Shown: positions 1 through 9,211, numbered from the stretch's first letter. The stretch is DNA of 64,000 nucleotides from Prosopocoilus inquinatus (GCA_036172665.1 CM069874.1:52620707-52684706), one strand, 5' to 3'. Numbers and translations are program-made. The notes: a model not told the origin generated them from the letters alone.

Positions 1-517
1 ATTCATTTTCAGAGTGCTACAATGTATTTATTGCGATGTTTTGACATTAAGGTGGGTTTCACACCAAAGGAGCATGCTACGTTCTTACTGCACGCTGCAT
101 GCTATTAATTTTAAAACCTATGAAAACAGTCGACAATAATCACATAGCTGTAGCGTAGCATTCATGCGACCTGCCTTAAAGCTGTTCTCACTATCGTGCT
201 AGCGGCTTGTAATGCACGGGCGCGGAAGGAGCTCTGCACGTGCTCGGCAAATAATGGAACCTATGAATTCAAATGAATTTCCCTTTGCCGAGACGGTGCC
301 CAAATAATGAGGATGCAACTCCGGAAATGCACTTCAATTCATAGGCTACACTATCAGACGAGCACGTGCAGAGTCCGTTTCGAGCTCGTGCATTGCAGGC
401 CGTTTGCGGGCTAGTGAGGATAGAGCCTTTTGCGACGTGCGACTTGGTTCATCGAACAAGTTCTATATTTTGCTATGCTACGTGACTTGTTTTTGGCAAT
501 TTGTAGTCACTAGTGAA
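1..517. repeat. Degenerate inverted-repeat element at window start
   Basis: Two imperfect arms face each other: about 178-270 and 330-428, both containing CTCTGCACGTGCTCG or its complement, a TGCACG block, and GAATTC next to the loop. The pairing is clear over roughly 80 bp with mismatches. Outside the arms the match fades (GTAGCGTAGCAT near 150 against its rough complement near 475). I read it as an old fold-back element next to the target site of the hAT element that begins at 518. No gene is visible. Confidence 0.55.
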
Positions 518-705
518 TAGTGATGTAAAATAACGGTCATTTAAAATCATGACGTCATTTTGGTCCTTTAAGTATAAATGACGGTCATTTTGTCGTCATA
601 ATCGCATATTAATTAAATAAACACAAATATTTACGAAACGAAACTTAAATCAAAACAACAAATGTTTACATACCCTTAGATACGAGGACAATTATTTCCA
701 TAGGA

Positions 706-840
706 CTAAGGTTCTATTTTACAAATGCGGCTCAACTTTGAGCTGAGGCTTAAACCCTTAGCAATGATTATTTCAACAATTGTTGTGAAGGATTTAAGCT
801 TTGGCTCAAAGTTAAACCGTCATTGTAAAACTGGGCCTAA
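706..840. repeat. Fold-back MITE, family A (GGCCCAGTTTTAC ends)
   Basis: A roughly 130-bp palindromic element. Its reverse complement matches the element at 14427-14558 almost throughout: ends GGCCCAGTTTTACAA, then GGTTTAACTTTGAGCC, and a central ACAATTGTTG. Non-autonomous, no coding content. Confidence 0.75.
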
Positions 841-939
841 AGCGGAGCTTACAGTTGAACTCCAATTGAAAAACTGCTCTTAAACAGTTTCAAAAATTCT
901 TACAGTTTACAGATAAGGCATACAACGAATAGCATACCC

Positions 940-1171
940 ACAACTGAAATTAAAATCTTTTAATCTAAAGAGTCATTAAAATTTATCAAAGCCAGAACGG
1001 TCGTTGGTTCGGACGACGCTCGAATTAATTCTCTGTAATGGTCGGTATTCACTTCAGGTACTCCTTCAGTGCTACGGATACAATTCGACACCAAGCACCA
1101 CCAACGTTCGATTTAAAAAGTCTATAACCAAGTAACTATAAACATAAAGAACAATAAAAATTTTTCTATAA
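940..1171 (+). repeat. Left copy of a direct repeat (partner 8029-8163)
   Basis: The block starting CAACTGAAATTAAAATCTT and running through AGCCAGAACGGTCGTTGGTT to AACATAAAGAACAATAAAAA recurs in the same orientation at 8029-8163. The left copy holds about 80 extra bases between GGTTCG and CGTTCGATTT. The two copies enclose 6.9 kb. They could be short LTR-like repeats, a tandem duplication, or the two sides of an insertion that duplicated its target. Confidence 0.7.
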
Positions 1172-1535
1172 TAAAAAATTATGTTTTGGTTTTAACTGAA
1201 AATAAGAAATCACTAAACATTAAAAAAAATGATTTTTGATGACATATTAAAACGCCATTACGTTGGCAACATCCAGTTTTGCCACTCATTTTGCCTTCGT
1301 CGTAATCAGATTTTTGTAAACGTAACGCTCTGGCGCCCAATTGAAACTGTTTTCAATCTAAACAGCTCGAATCTTCAATGCGGTTTGAAGACAATTTGAA
1401 TTGAACGATTAAAAAATCAAGTAGCTTGAATGAATTAAACAATGAAATTATAATTGAAGTTTGTTCTTGTCCGATGAAAATAGTAAGTACTAAGTTTTTT
1501 TAATCTCAAACCGGACAGAAAAATGAGGGGAAACA

Positions 1536-1572
1536 CACTCAACGTTTCGCTATAGATTTATAGCTTCGTCAG
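1536..1572 (-). ncRNA. Hammerhead-like motif in left PLE 1 terminal repeat
   Basis: Read on the minus strand: CTGACGA, one extra A, a 6-bp stem GCTATA/TATAGC with a four-base loop, then GAAAC. This is the order of the hammerhead core (CUGANGA, stem II, GAAA). Stem III and the cleavage site cannot be assigned with confidence. PLE hammerheads are reported to have very short stem III, so dimers may be needed for activity. Confidence 0.5.
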
Positions 1573-1707
1573 GAGTGAAAAAAAGTAAATAAACAAGTTG
1601 TCAAGAGAAACAAGTCGTCAAGAGAAACGAAAAGGTAACATGATTTTTAAACTAAACTACGAGTTGTTCGGAATAAAAGTAACGAGAACTAATTAAAGCT
1701 ATTTTTT

Positions 1708-1712
<5 letters not shown>

Positions 1713-1755
<43 letters not shown>
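1713..1755. repeat. (TA)n microsatellite at the PLE 1 internal junction
   Basis: About twenty TA units follow a T-run at the inner edge of the left PLE terminal repeat. A shorter TA/A-rich run occupies the mirror position at 4020-4055. Confidence 0.9.
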
Positions 1756-1757
<2 letters not shown>

Positions 1758-1981
1758 ATTAGACAAACTTCGAATCATAAATACATATCTTTGCCTTATA
1801 TTGAACCATTACACAATACATTTAAACACATTTTCAAAAAACATAATTTAATTTTAGCCAGTAAATCTGTGAATAATTTAAATTTAATTTTTTCGAATTT
1901 AAAAACCAAATTACCGAAATTAAAACAACCTAACGTGGTTTATGAAATAAAATGTTCAAATTGTAATTCTGTTTATTTATA
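1755..1981 (+). pseudogene. PLE 1 endonuclease, N-terminal piece
   Basis: The frame is open from the TA repeat to the mariner insertion. It encodes the PLE signature between reverse transcriptase and endonuclease: LPYIEPLHNTF, FKKHNLIL, and then NVVYEIKCSNC, the start of the GIY-YIG domain with its CxxC zinc ligand pair. The piece ends at 1981, where the TA of the target abuts the mariner TIR. It continues at 3740-3948 with GETSENLKKRLDQH. The reading frame across the two pieces does not line up exactly, so at least one indel also occurred. No upstream reverse transcriptase is present. Confidence 0.8.
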
Positions 1982-3737
1982 CACGGTGGCCAGAAAAATG
2001 CGGACAAACGCCACGCAGGCCAAATCTTTGTTTAATTCTGAGTTGACAATCTTAATTGAAAAAAGTAGTACAGTGCTTTCTTAAGTCACACGAGCAGCTT
2101 AAAAGAATTGTAAATTTGGCAACACCTAATCAGACAAGTACTGTGGTAGTAATCATTTTATTATTTACTATAAATCAGGTAAATACGCAAATTAGCAAGA
2201 ATTTTATGTTAACATGGATACCAATTGTATTCAAATTTAAAGATAATATACAAAAATTATAAGAACTGTTCAAATTGGTAGCCATCAGTTTCCAGACATA
2301 ATTCCAATCTTCGAGGAAGCGAATTCAAAACGCGCTCCAACATATCCGGGGTGATTAATCGAACTGCCGCCGTAATTTTATTAATTACATCCTCTTCGTT
2401 CACTGGAGGCGTTGCATAGACCTTTTCCTTTAAAAACCCCCAAACGTAAAAGTCCAGAGGATTAATATCGGGAGATCTTGCCGGCCATGCTATTGGACCG
2501 TTACGCCCTATCCACCGATTCGGAAAGTGTTCGTTTAACCAATCCCTAGAAATTCTGGCATTGTGAGCAGGGGCTCCGTCATGCATGTACAACATGTTGG
2601 GTCTCAAATTCAGTGGAATATTATCCAGTACTTCTTCTAAAACGTTAACGTACTCAATTCCATTTAGACGATTTGGAAGAAATATTGGTCCAACAACTCG
2701 GAGATTTAAGATCCCCAGCCAAACATTTACCGAAAATCTTCTCTGATGTACAATTTCTCTTACTGCCTTGGGATTTTCGTCCGCCCAAAAATGAAAATTA
2801 TGGCTATTAAAGACGCCATCTCTCGTAAACAAGCATTCGTCGCTCCAGAGAATATGCAATAAAAAGTTCGGCTCTTCTTGAATCCTTTGTAAAATATTGT
2901 TACAAAACATTCTTCTGTGCACATTATCGTTCACATACAAAGGCTGCACTTTCCTTGCATGAAACGGATGCAACAAATTTTGAGATAGTACTGAGTGCAC
3001 TGTTGTTTTGCTAGGAATATTTAGTTCCCGAGCTATTTGTCTTGTGCTGGACGTCGGATCTTCGTAAACAGCATCCAATATTTGCTCTTCTAATTGAACT
3101 GTTCGACGCCCTCTAGGTCTACCGCTGTTACGATAATTCGGTATAAAGGAGCCAGTTTCTCTAAGTCGCTGATCCATTCTACGGAACGTGTTGGTGGATG
3201 GATGTCGCCGTTGAGGATACCGTATTTGATATTCTTCTTTTGCCAAGTTTGCATTTCCATTGCAAAATCCGAATACCATATACATGTCGGCGTATTCTCC
3301 AAAGGTAAACATTGTTCGGTACTAAGAACAGCACAAAATGTTTATCTTATTTCAAGAGCCAAATGTCACATGAGAAACGTCAAAAATTGACAACTACTTA
3401 CTACTTTTAAACAAGCAGCCTTACAGTACCACGTTGCCATATGTACTTTAATTTCAAAAAAGCCAATGAAGAAATGTTAAAAATGTAAACCATTGGTATT
3501 AATCGATTAGTTACATCAATGCATTTGAGATAATTCCATTTCTAAATTTCACCACAATGATTTTACATAGATAAATTTGACGAATTTTGCTAAATTTTAG
3601 CCGTACATCTTAAGGTTTGATGGTCTCGTGCGCCTTAAGGAAGGACCGCATAACTTTTTTGGATTAAGATTATCGCCTCAGAATTGAACAAAGAATCGTT
3701 CTACCTGGCGTTTGTCCGCATTTTTCTGGCCACCGTG
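1982..3737 (-). mobile_element. DD41D mariner/Tc1-superfamily element, complete
   Basis: The 1,756-bp element has perfect 32-bp terminal inverted repeats (1982-2013 and 3706-3737; outer end CACGGTGGCCAGAAAAATGC) and is flanked on both sides by TA (1980-1981, 3738-3739), the target duplication of this superfamily. It holds one long uninterrupted transposase frame on the minus strand. Perfect TIRs plus an open frame indicate a young copy. It has inserted into the GIY-YIG endonuclease frame of PLE 1, so it is the younger of the two. Confidence 0.93.
2257..3312 (-). CDS. DD41D mariner transposase with DUF4817-type N-terminus
   Basis: A 351-residue transposase, full length for the family and without stops. 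It would act in the nucleus, binding the 32-bp TIRs and cutting and joining DNA at TA. Residues about 5-58 match the DUF4817 helix-turn-helix region (EYADMYMVFGFCNGNANLA, YPQRRHPS, RLRETGSF). Residues 70-112 look like a second helix-turn-helix (LEEQILDAV, TRQIARELNI). The catalytic domain shows D158 in LWSDECLF, D245 in MHDGAPAHN and D287 in SPDINPLDF. The 41 residues between the second and third aspartates make it DD41D rather than the DD34D of classic mariners or DD34E of Tc1. The start at 3312 is the first ATG and keeps the whole DUF4817 region. Catalytic residues all look present, so it may be functional. I am sure of the superfamily, less so of the named subfamily (rosa-like DD41D elements are the nearest I can name). 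Confidence 0.92.
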   Translation of the reverse strand: MFTFGEYADMYMVFGFCNGNANLAKEEYQIRYPQRRHPSTNTFRRMDQRLRETGSFIPNYRNSGRPRGRRTVQLEEQILDAVYEDPTSSTRQIARELNIPSKTTVHSVLSQNLLHPFHARKVQPLYVNDNVHRRMFCNNILQRIQEEPNFLLHILWSDECLFTRDGVFNSHNFHFWADENPKAVREIVHQRRFSVNVWLGILNLRVVGPIFLPNRLNGIEYVNVLEEVLDNIPLNLRPNMLYMHDGAPAHNARISRDWLNEHFPNRWIGRNGPIAWPARSPDINPLDFYVWGFLKEKVYATPPVNEEDVINKITAAVRLITPDMLERVLNSLPRRLELCLETDGYQFEQFL

Positions 3738-3739
3738 TA

Positions 3740-3948
3740 TAGGTGAAACGAGCGAAAATTTAAAAAAACGTTTAGACCAACATAAATATCATATTCAAAA
3801 AAATAATCAAAATCATTCAATGCTTGTAGAGCATTCATTAGTAAATAATCATAATTTTGATTTTGATAATACTGACATTTTGTACAGAGAATCTAATATT
3901 TTTAAAAGACGTTTCATAGAAATGTGTAAAATTAAAATGTTGTTATAA
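3740..3948 (+). pseudogene. PLE 1 endonuclease, C-terminal piece
   Basis: Directly after the mariner the frame resumes with GETSENLKKRLDQHKYHI and runs to a natural stop at 3946-3948. It contains the conserved R of the GIY-YIG fold (KKRLDQH), the histidine-rich middle (NHSMLVEHSL) and a late E (RRFIEM). Together with 1755-1981 it makes up most of a GIY-YIG endonuclease, which PLEs use to nick the target for priming. It is broken by the mariner, so it is inactive. Confidence 0.8.
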
Positions 3949-4039
3949 ACTTACGGACTTTGAAAATTTAAATGACATATTTTGTAGTTTTCTGGACTCT
4001 TTAAACAAGATATAGATTAATTAATATTATATATATATA

Positions 4040-4275
4040 TAAAAAAAAAAAAAAATAGCTTTAATTAGTTCTCGTTACTTTTATTCCGAACAACTCGTAG
4101 TTTAGTTTAAAAATCATGTTACCTTTTCGTTTCTCTTGACGACTTGTTTCTCTTGACAACTTGTTTATTTACTTTTTTTCACTCCTGACGAAGCTATAAA
4201 TCTATAGCGAAACGTTGAGTGTGTTTCCCTTCACTTTTCTGTCCGGTTTGAGATTAAAAAAACTTTGTACTTAAT
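4040..4275 (+). repeat. Right terminal repeat of PLE 1
   Basis: Reverse complement of 1485-1722 with few differences. It ends with GTCCGGTTTGAGATTAAAAA, which recurs in variant form at 46030-46060, 48770-48785 and 52300-52315, marking the other PLE ends of the window. Confidence 0.85.
4185..4221 (+). ncRNA. Hammerhead-like motif in right PLE 1 terminal repeat
   Basis: CTGACGA at 4185-4191, an unpaired A, stem GCTATA (4193-4198) with TATAGC (4203-4208), then GAAAC (4209-4213) and GTTGAGTG. It mirrors the motif at 1536-1572. The core residues fit a hammerhead ribozyme; the short third stem is not certain. Confidence 0.5.
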
Positions 4276-5264
4276 GAAAATATAGGTTAATAAATTAAAC
4301 TAAAAAGAAAAAACTAAAAATCGAAAATAAAAAAAAAACAATCGTTGAGATAATTGAGTAATTTTCGAAAAAAATGAGCACCGGAAAAATAGTAACCAAC
4401 GTAATACAAAAGACTGTCGATTATCTAGAAATTACGAAACAAAAAAATAAAGTAATTTAAGGAAATAAGAAGAAGTTGACTCAACCTCAAAATAGTTAAT
4501 TTTATTAGAAACCGAAAATTAATTTTAAAAATGATAATCCATTTCAATAATAATTATATAAAGATAAAAGAAAACAAAATATTGAAATTAATCTAGAAAC
4601 AATAGGCAATCGACTTTCAAAAATAAGAGAACTTTCATTATTGATTTATTAAGGCCCGATCTTACCACCTCCTGATAAATTTAACCGTTGGTTAATAGGA
4701 AATCTAATATCGGTACAAATAAAAACCCGAATCTCTAAATGACAAGGTATATTCAAATTTAAGGGAACTTTTCGTACAATAACCGAGAGATTATAAAGAA
4801 ACAACACGTGAATTAAATTAAATTAATTAATTACTTAAAAGTTAACAATTACCACAAGAGTGTATCTAGAATATGAAAGGGAGAAGGGAAGATCAACAAA
4901 GATCGATGCACTTGTTTAAAATTTGTTAGAGACCGAAATTTTAAGCAATAATGAATCTATTTTATCTAAACTCACTCGTTGATCGTAGATGCTTCCTCGG
5001 TACGCTTTATTTAAATTAAACTAGGCAAATTAACTGACAGGAAATAATTTTGAATTTTGGAAAACTTTACGGCAAGGAAATTTAAGGTGCGTGTTACACA
5101 GACTAAGCCTAAATCATACTTGGAACTCTCTGCAAGCTTTCTTCTCTGATCGTATTTATTATGATCTGGTGATATGGGTAGTTAAAGCGAGCCCCTAGAC
5201 AGAGGTGGGCTTAATAGTTACGAGACTTGGGCCTGCCCATTGAGTTGGGTTGGTTAAGAAATTC

Positions 5265-5283
5265 TCCCCCCCCCCCCCCCCCC
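5265..5283. repeat. Poly(C) tract
   Basis: About 19 consecutive C in an otherwise AT-rich sequence, followed by GAGATGAATAAAG. Its length may be affected by sequencing or assembly. Confidence 0.9.
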
Positions 5284-5575
5284 GAGATGAATAAAGTGCA
5301 TCTTTGCATTATAAAGAGCAGAAAAATACTAAATAAATTAAAAAAAATAATAAAATAGGTAAAATAATTTTTGCAACACTGATATTGAACACCTTTGATT
5401 TTCTAACGAATAAATTAATGCTGAAGTTCCATACGAATATTATCACTTTTAATTTAATTGATAATTAATGACGGAAGACGATGTGTTCTCACAAGATTTT
5501 ATTAACGCCTTTGGGCGTGTTTAATTTAAAATTTAAAACAGGAACATCAAGTGCCTTATAAAAGCATTGATTAGT

Positions 5576-5594
5576 TGGCGCAGACAGTAGGATT
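5576..5594 (+). other. tRNA-Ser primer-binding-site-like motif 1
   Basis: TGGCGCAGACAGTAGGATT. It begins with TGG, the complement of the tRNA CCA tail, and matches the insect tRNA-Ser complement apart from a few bases. It is preceded by TTAG, as at an LTR/primer-site junction. Confidence 0.55.
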
Positions 5595-5928
5595 TGACTT
5601 AATAACATTGAAGCCTGGATTACAACAAAGTTCCCCCTCCCTAATAATGTTTTTTAAAGTATTTCTTTTGCATCAACTGATTGCACCCTCAATGCATCGC
5701 CAAAATTAACAATTTACAGGAGGAAAATTGCTGAACTAAATACTCTGTAAGTATAGGTGATTCCTTTGTCAGCATTTTATTTAACGATTAAGGCAAGAAG
5801 ACGACGTGTTTTTATTCAAAAACTTTCACATATCTTTAATTTAAAAATTAAAAGAGAATACATTGAGGTCTTTAATTTAAAATTTAAAAAAGTGAATACA
5901 TTAAGTGCCTTCTCAAGAACTGGTTAGT

Positions 5929-5947
5929 TGGCGCAGATAGTAGGATT
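5929..5947 (+). other. tRNA-Ser primer-binding-site-like motif 2
   Basis: TGGCGCAGATAGTAGGATT followed by CGA, the best match of the four to the tRNA-Ser complement. It has the same TTAGT context as motif 1, about 353 bp upstream. Confidence 0.6.
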
Positions 5948-6885
5948 CGACTTAAAGTCCTAAGTTAAATTTGAAGCCTCGATAACAACAAATATTGAGT
6001 CAATTCGTTTGCCCCTACCTTCGTCCTCGATTTATGTTTAAGTATTTTATCGCATAAACCGATTGCACCCTTAAAATTAAGAAATTGCATCCCTTCAGGA
6101 GAGAAATTACGTAAGCAAATTACGCTGGGGAAAACTATTAGTGAAAATTTTCGATTTTTTTTTTGCTGCATCTTGTTGAATCCCCGTTGCGCCCTTGCGT
6201 GCCATCATTTTTAACTTTTTCATCGCTCAAATAGCTGAGAAAATAAAATAAAACATAATTTAATTTTCTCAAGCATTTGAACGGCACAAGAGTTAAAAGT
6301 GCATTAAGGGTGCAATAAAGTGCAATAAAATAATTTATAAAAAAACTTGATTGACTGGGGGCAGGGGAAGTTAAGCTAAGTTTCTAATATATCTTTTTTG
6401 CTATTTGAGCGGTACAAAGATTAAAAATGGTGCCGCATAAGGGTGTATTAGGGGTGCAGCAAAGTGTAACAAAAAAAGATTGAACGTTTTCACTGCAGGG
6501 CGTGCTACGGTTAACTTGGCGCTTCCTAATGAAGAAGTACCAACACCAACGTCCCTTCTGTTTTTCTTCTAAAGAAGTCCAAATTTTATATCAATGGTTA
6601 ACATGATTCGGGGGAGGGGGAGGGGGAGGGGGGAATTGAGTTAATTAACGTTGAAAAAGCCGTTAATTTAGCTATATTTTTTAAAGAAAATAATTGCTAA
6701 TTATATATTATTTTTATTGATTTAGAAAATGACTTAGTTATAGACTTAGACGTTCTCATAGTTTTTTTTAATTTTTATTTTTTGAACCAGTTATTCATTA
6801 TTACAATTTGGTTCAAATTCCCTTACTTCTTTTTCTAATAAAAAAAGAAAAACATTTTCTGTGCAATCTTGCTGAAATAGTAATT

Positions 6886-6904
6886 TGGCGCAGCAAGTCG
6901 GATG
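6886..6904 (+). other. tRNA-Ser primer-binding-site-like motif 3
   Basis: TGGCGCAGCAAGTCGGATG, more diverged at its 3' end than motifs 1 and 2. Confidence 0.45.
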
Positions 6905-7199
6905 CATTGTGATACGATGTGTTTTTTAAATACTGTAATGTTATCATAAAGGCATAAAGACTCTGTGCCAAAATTAATTAATTTAATCCTAATTTTGGGT
7001 TTAATATTCATTTATGTGTCATTTATTTAACTTCTTCTTATAACATTATATTTTAAAAGTAAGGTAAAACTGAAACGTTCTTTCTATAACCACTTTCTCG
7101 AAAAAACAATGTTCGATTAAAGCGCGAAATATTTTTTTTCCTTTCTGAAATAAGCTAAATCATTTCCAATATCAATAGTAACTCAAACTTGAAAACATT

Positions 7200-7218
7200 T
7201 GGCGCAGTGAGTAGGATT
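7200..7218 (+). other. tRNA-Ser primer-binding-site-like motif 4
   Basis: TGGCGCAGTGAGTAGGATT, close to motif 2, about 314 bp after motif 3. Confidence 0.55.
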
Positions 7219-7412
7219 TTATCTTCGTTTGTTCACGTCGTTGAACGTGTTAAACTTCTTTTCATTGTAACGAATTATTTAGTATTTGTGAAGCTTTTAA
7301 AAAGAGACTTTTTTTCTAAAGCGAATTAAAACAGAAAATAGAACTATTAATAAAATAGATAGCAAGCTATTGTTTAAATCTTAATAAAGCTGATCAGAAT
7401 GGAGCTATCGAG

Positions 7413-7500
7413 TACAGCAGGACCCCCTTTAATCCGAACTAATAATTGCAGTGGTTGATCCGGATTTCCGAAATGTTTGGATTATCAAACAAGGGACAAA
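7413..7500. repeat. pogo/Tigger-like MITE fragment
   Basis: CAGCAGGACCCCCTTTAATC at the left and GGATTATCAAACAAGGG at the right give an imperfect inverted pair, in the style of pogo/Tigger ends (CAGTNGNACC...). TA precedes the left end. Fragmentary. Confidence 0.4.
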
Positions 7501-8028
7501 ATATTCATCTTCCTAATTACCAGGGCCGGAGCAAGGTAAGCAAGGCATGAGAGCACCGATTAAAAACAATTAAAGCGGAGCTCGAATAATTGCAAGGTTA
7601 ACCAAATTCAATCCACAACTGAAATTTTTTTTTTTTATATTCAATGTCCACCTAATCCAACTGAACTCAACCTAATTCCATTCAATCCAAGTAAAAAATT
7701 AAATTGCATTTAAAATTTTTTGCTTCGCTTAAATACAGTTGCGTTGAGTTCAGTTGAGTTGGGTTGACCTTGGAATTTGTTGAGCTTCATTTTCACATTT
7801 TTTTCTTTTAACTTTTGTAATAAATATTATATATATTAAATATTAATCAACATTAAAGAAAGCAAAAATATTAAAAGTAAAAAATGTGAAGGTCATCCCA
7901 ATTCAGCTGAACTCAATCTAACTGCATTCAATTGAAGCAAGACTACTTCATTTAATTCAATCCAAGCCAAAATAAAATAAAATTAAAAAACAATAAAAAA
8001 TTAAATGGAAAAATGTTTTGGATATCAA

Positions 8029-8163
8029 CCCAACTGAAAATAAAATCTTTTAATCTAAAGTCATTAAAATTTATCAAAGCCAGAACGGTCGTTGGTTCGA
8101 ACAACGTTCGATTTAAAAAATCTATAAACAAGTAACTATAAACATAAAGAACAATAAAAATTG
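8029..8163 (+). repeat. Right copy of the direct repeat (partner 940-1171)
   Basis: Same orientation as the left copy but lacking about 80 internal bases. It lies just inside the right end of the hAT-like element. Confidence 0.7.
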
Positions 8164-8259
8164 AAGAATAAAGAGATGTTTACTTAAAAAAAGAATCTGA
8201 AGAAATTTCAAAATAAAAATGGCTATTTAGTAAATCACATAACATATTTGAATATTATA

Positions 8260-8402
8260 ATTTAACTGCATCTTCATCACTTATTTCAAGATCAGTCTGC
8301 CTTTCTTCACCATTGTCTGTTTCTGAACTTGACTGGGCCTCTTCACGTTTTACAGTTAACTTGTTTCTTGTTTTTTTGTGAAGATATAGCCATAAGCATT
8401 GA
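8260..8402 (-). pseudogene. Possible C-terminal scrap of the hAT transposase
   Basis: On the minus strand a frame reads CLWLYLHKKTRNKLTVK, then an acidic tail ending ISDEDAVKL and a stop. It lies next to the right hAT terminus, where a transposase C-terminus could be expected. It is too short to assign by sequence; position is the main argument. Confidence 0.25.
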
Positions 8403-8579
8403 AGGACCTTACATTTTTATTTTACGTGAAGTATTTTTCCGTCATTTATTAAAATGGTTGTCATGTACCGTTCACTGGGTCATTTTAAAATGACCAATTA
8501 TTTTGACGTGACCGTCATTTTTATTGTGACCACTGTCATGACCGATGTCATTTAAGGAACTTACATCACTACTAGTTAA

Positions 8580-9209
8580 AGCCGCCTAACACAAGCTAAA
8601 TTATTCATACGTTTGTTTTAAAAATTTTCTTATCTAATACACAAGTTTGCATTTTTCCTGGTTCAATCTGAAATATTTTCAAAAAATCGCACGATTTTCA
8701 ATTTTTTTGAGGGAAATCTCGTTGTCAACTTCGAAATTAAACCGTTGAACAAATCACTTTGCATTGTTAATATGCAACGCAAACGAAATCAATAGCATAT
8801 AAAAAGCGAGAAAATAAATAGTATAAAATTTTGTGCAAACAGACTCCTTTGTATGCCGAAGAAGACAACGTGCACAAACTCCGAGCGCGGTTTCATGGGA
8901 CATTCGCGGAGTGTTAATTTATTAAATATACACTGCGTCAGGGCAGAGAAGATTTGGTTTAATTAAACCAATGCCAAACAAACGTCGGGCAGTATATTAA
9001 AGAAAATCGACGAAGATATATCGGAGTCAACGAAATATGAACAATGCAGGTATTTATCTCAATGTGGATTCAAATTCTACAAATAATAAAATAGCAATGT
9101 CAAAACAAACATTGTGAAAGCCTTGTTTCTAAATGCTTTTGAATAAAAGTATAGGAGTATTATTAAACTGGGTGATTCAAAGTAAGTGTCCAACCCATCA
9201 ACCACAGGT
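8580..9209. other. No feature seen
   Basis: AT-rich sequence between the hAT-like element and the first DD34D mariner. I see no credible frame, repeat pair or RNA gene. A GC-richer patch at 8850-8910 has no recognisable content. Confidence 0.5.
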
Positions 9210-9211
9210 AC

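Larger units (their letters stand above)
1485..4275 (+). mobile_element. Truncated Penelope-like element (PLE 1) with inverted terminal pLTR-like repeats
   Basis: The ends, about 1485-1722 and 4040-4275, are near-perfect reverse complements of each other over some 230 bp, and each has an A/T or (TA)n run on its inner side. Between them only the last part of a PLE polyprotein survives: the linker before the endonuclease and a GIY-YIG endonuclease domain. The reverse transcriptase is absent, as in 5'-truncated PLE copies. The ends carry a hammerhead-like motif, a known property of PLEs. A DD41D mariner sits in the middle of the endonuclease frame. Confidence 0.85.
4276..8028 (+). mobile_element. 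Non-coding LTR-retrotransposon (Ty3/gypsy-like) debris
   Basis: There is no usable reading frame in this 3.75-kb stretch. It contains four copies of TGGCGCAG-NN-AGT(A/C)GGAT (5576, 5929, 6886, 7200). That sequence is the complement of the 3' end of insect tRNA-Ser plus CCA, the primer-binding site used by 17.6/297-type gypsy elements. Two of them lie in a tandem unit of about 350 bp (roughly 5440-5790 and 5790-6130), sharing GAAGACGA, AGTGCCTT and GATTGCACCCT. A C-run stands at 5265-5283. No gag or pol is seen, so this is a collapsed leader region. At 7600-7960 are loosely inverted blocks rich in TTGAGTTCAG and its complement. Confidence 0.5.
518..8571. mobile_element. hAT-like element, 8 kb, composite, with near-perfect 8-bp target duplication
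   Basis: Both ends carry the terminal inverted repeat TAGTGATGTAA. Immediately outside lie CTAGTGAA (510-517) and CTAGTTAA (8572-8579), an 8-bp duplication with one mismatch; length and TIR style are those of hAT elements. Inside each end are dispersed copies of GGTCATTT / AATGACC (524-600 and 8445-8560), the kind of subterminal repeats that hAT transposases bind. The body has been filled by later insertions: a MITE at 706-840, the Penelope-like element at 1485-4275, and LTR-retrotransposon debris. No full hAT transposase survives. Alternative: two independent solo ends that resemble each other; the matched duplication argues against that. Confidence 0.6.

Noticed and set aside
940..8163. Calling 940-1171 and 8029-8163 the LTRs of a retrotransposon
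   Set aside because: No TG...CA borders, no primer site next to the left copy, no polypurine tract before the right copy, and no flanking short duplication.
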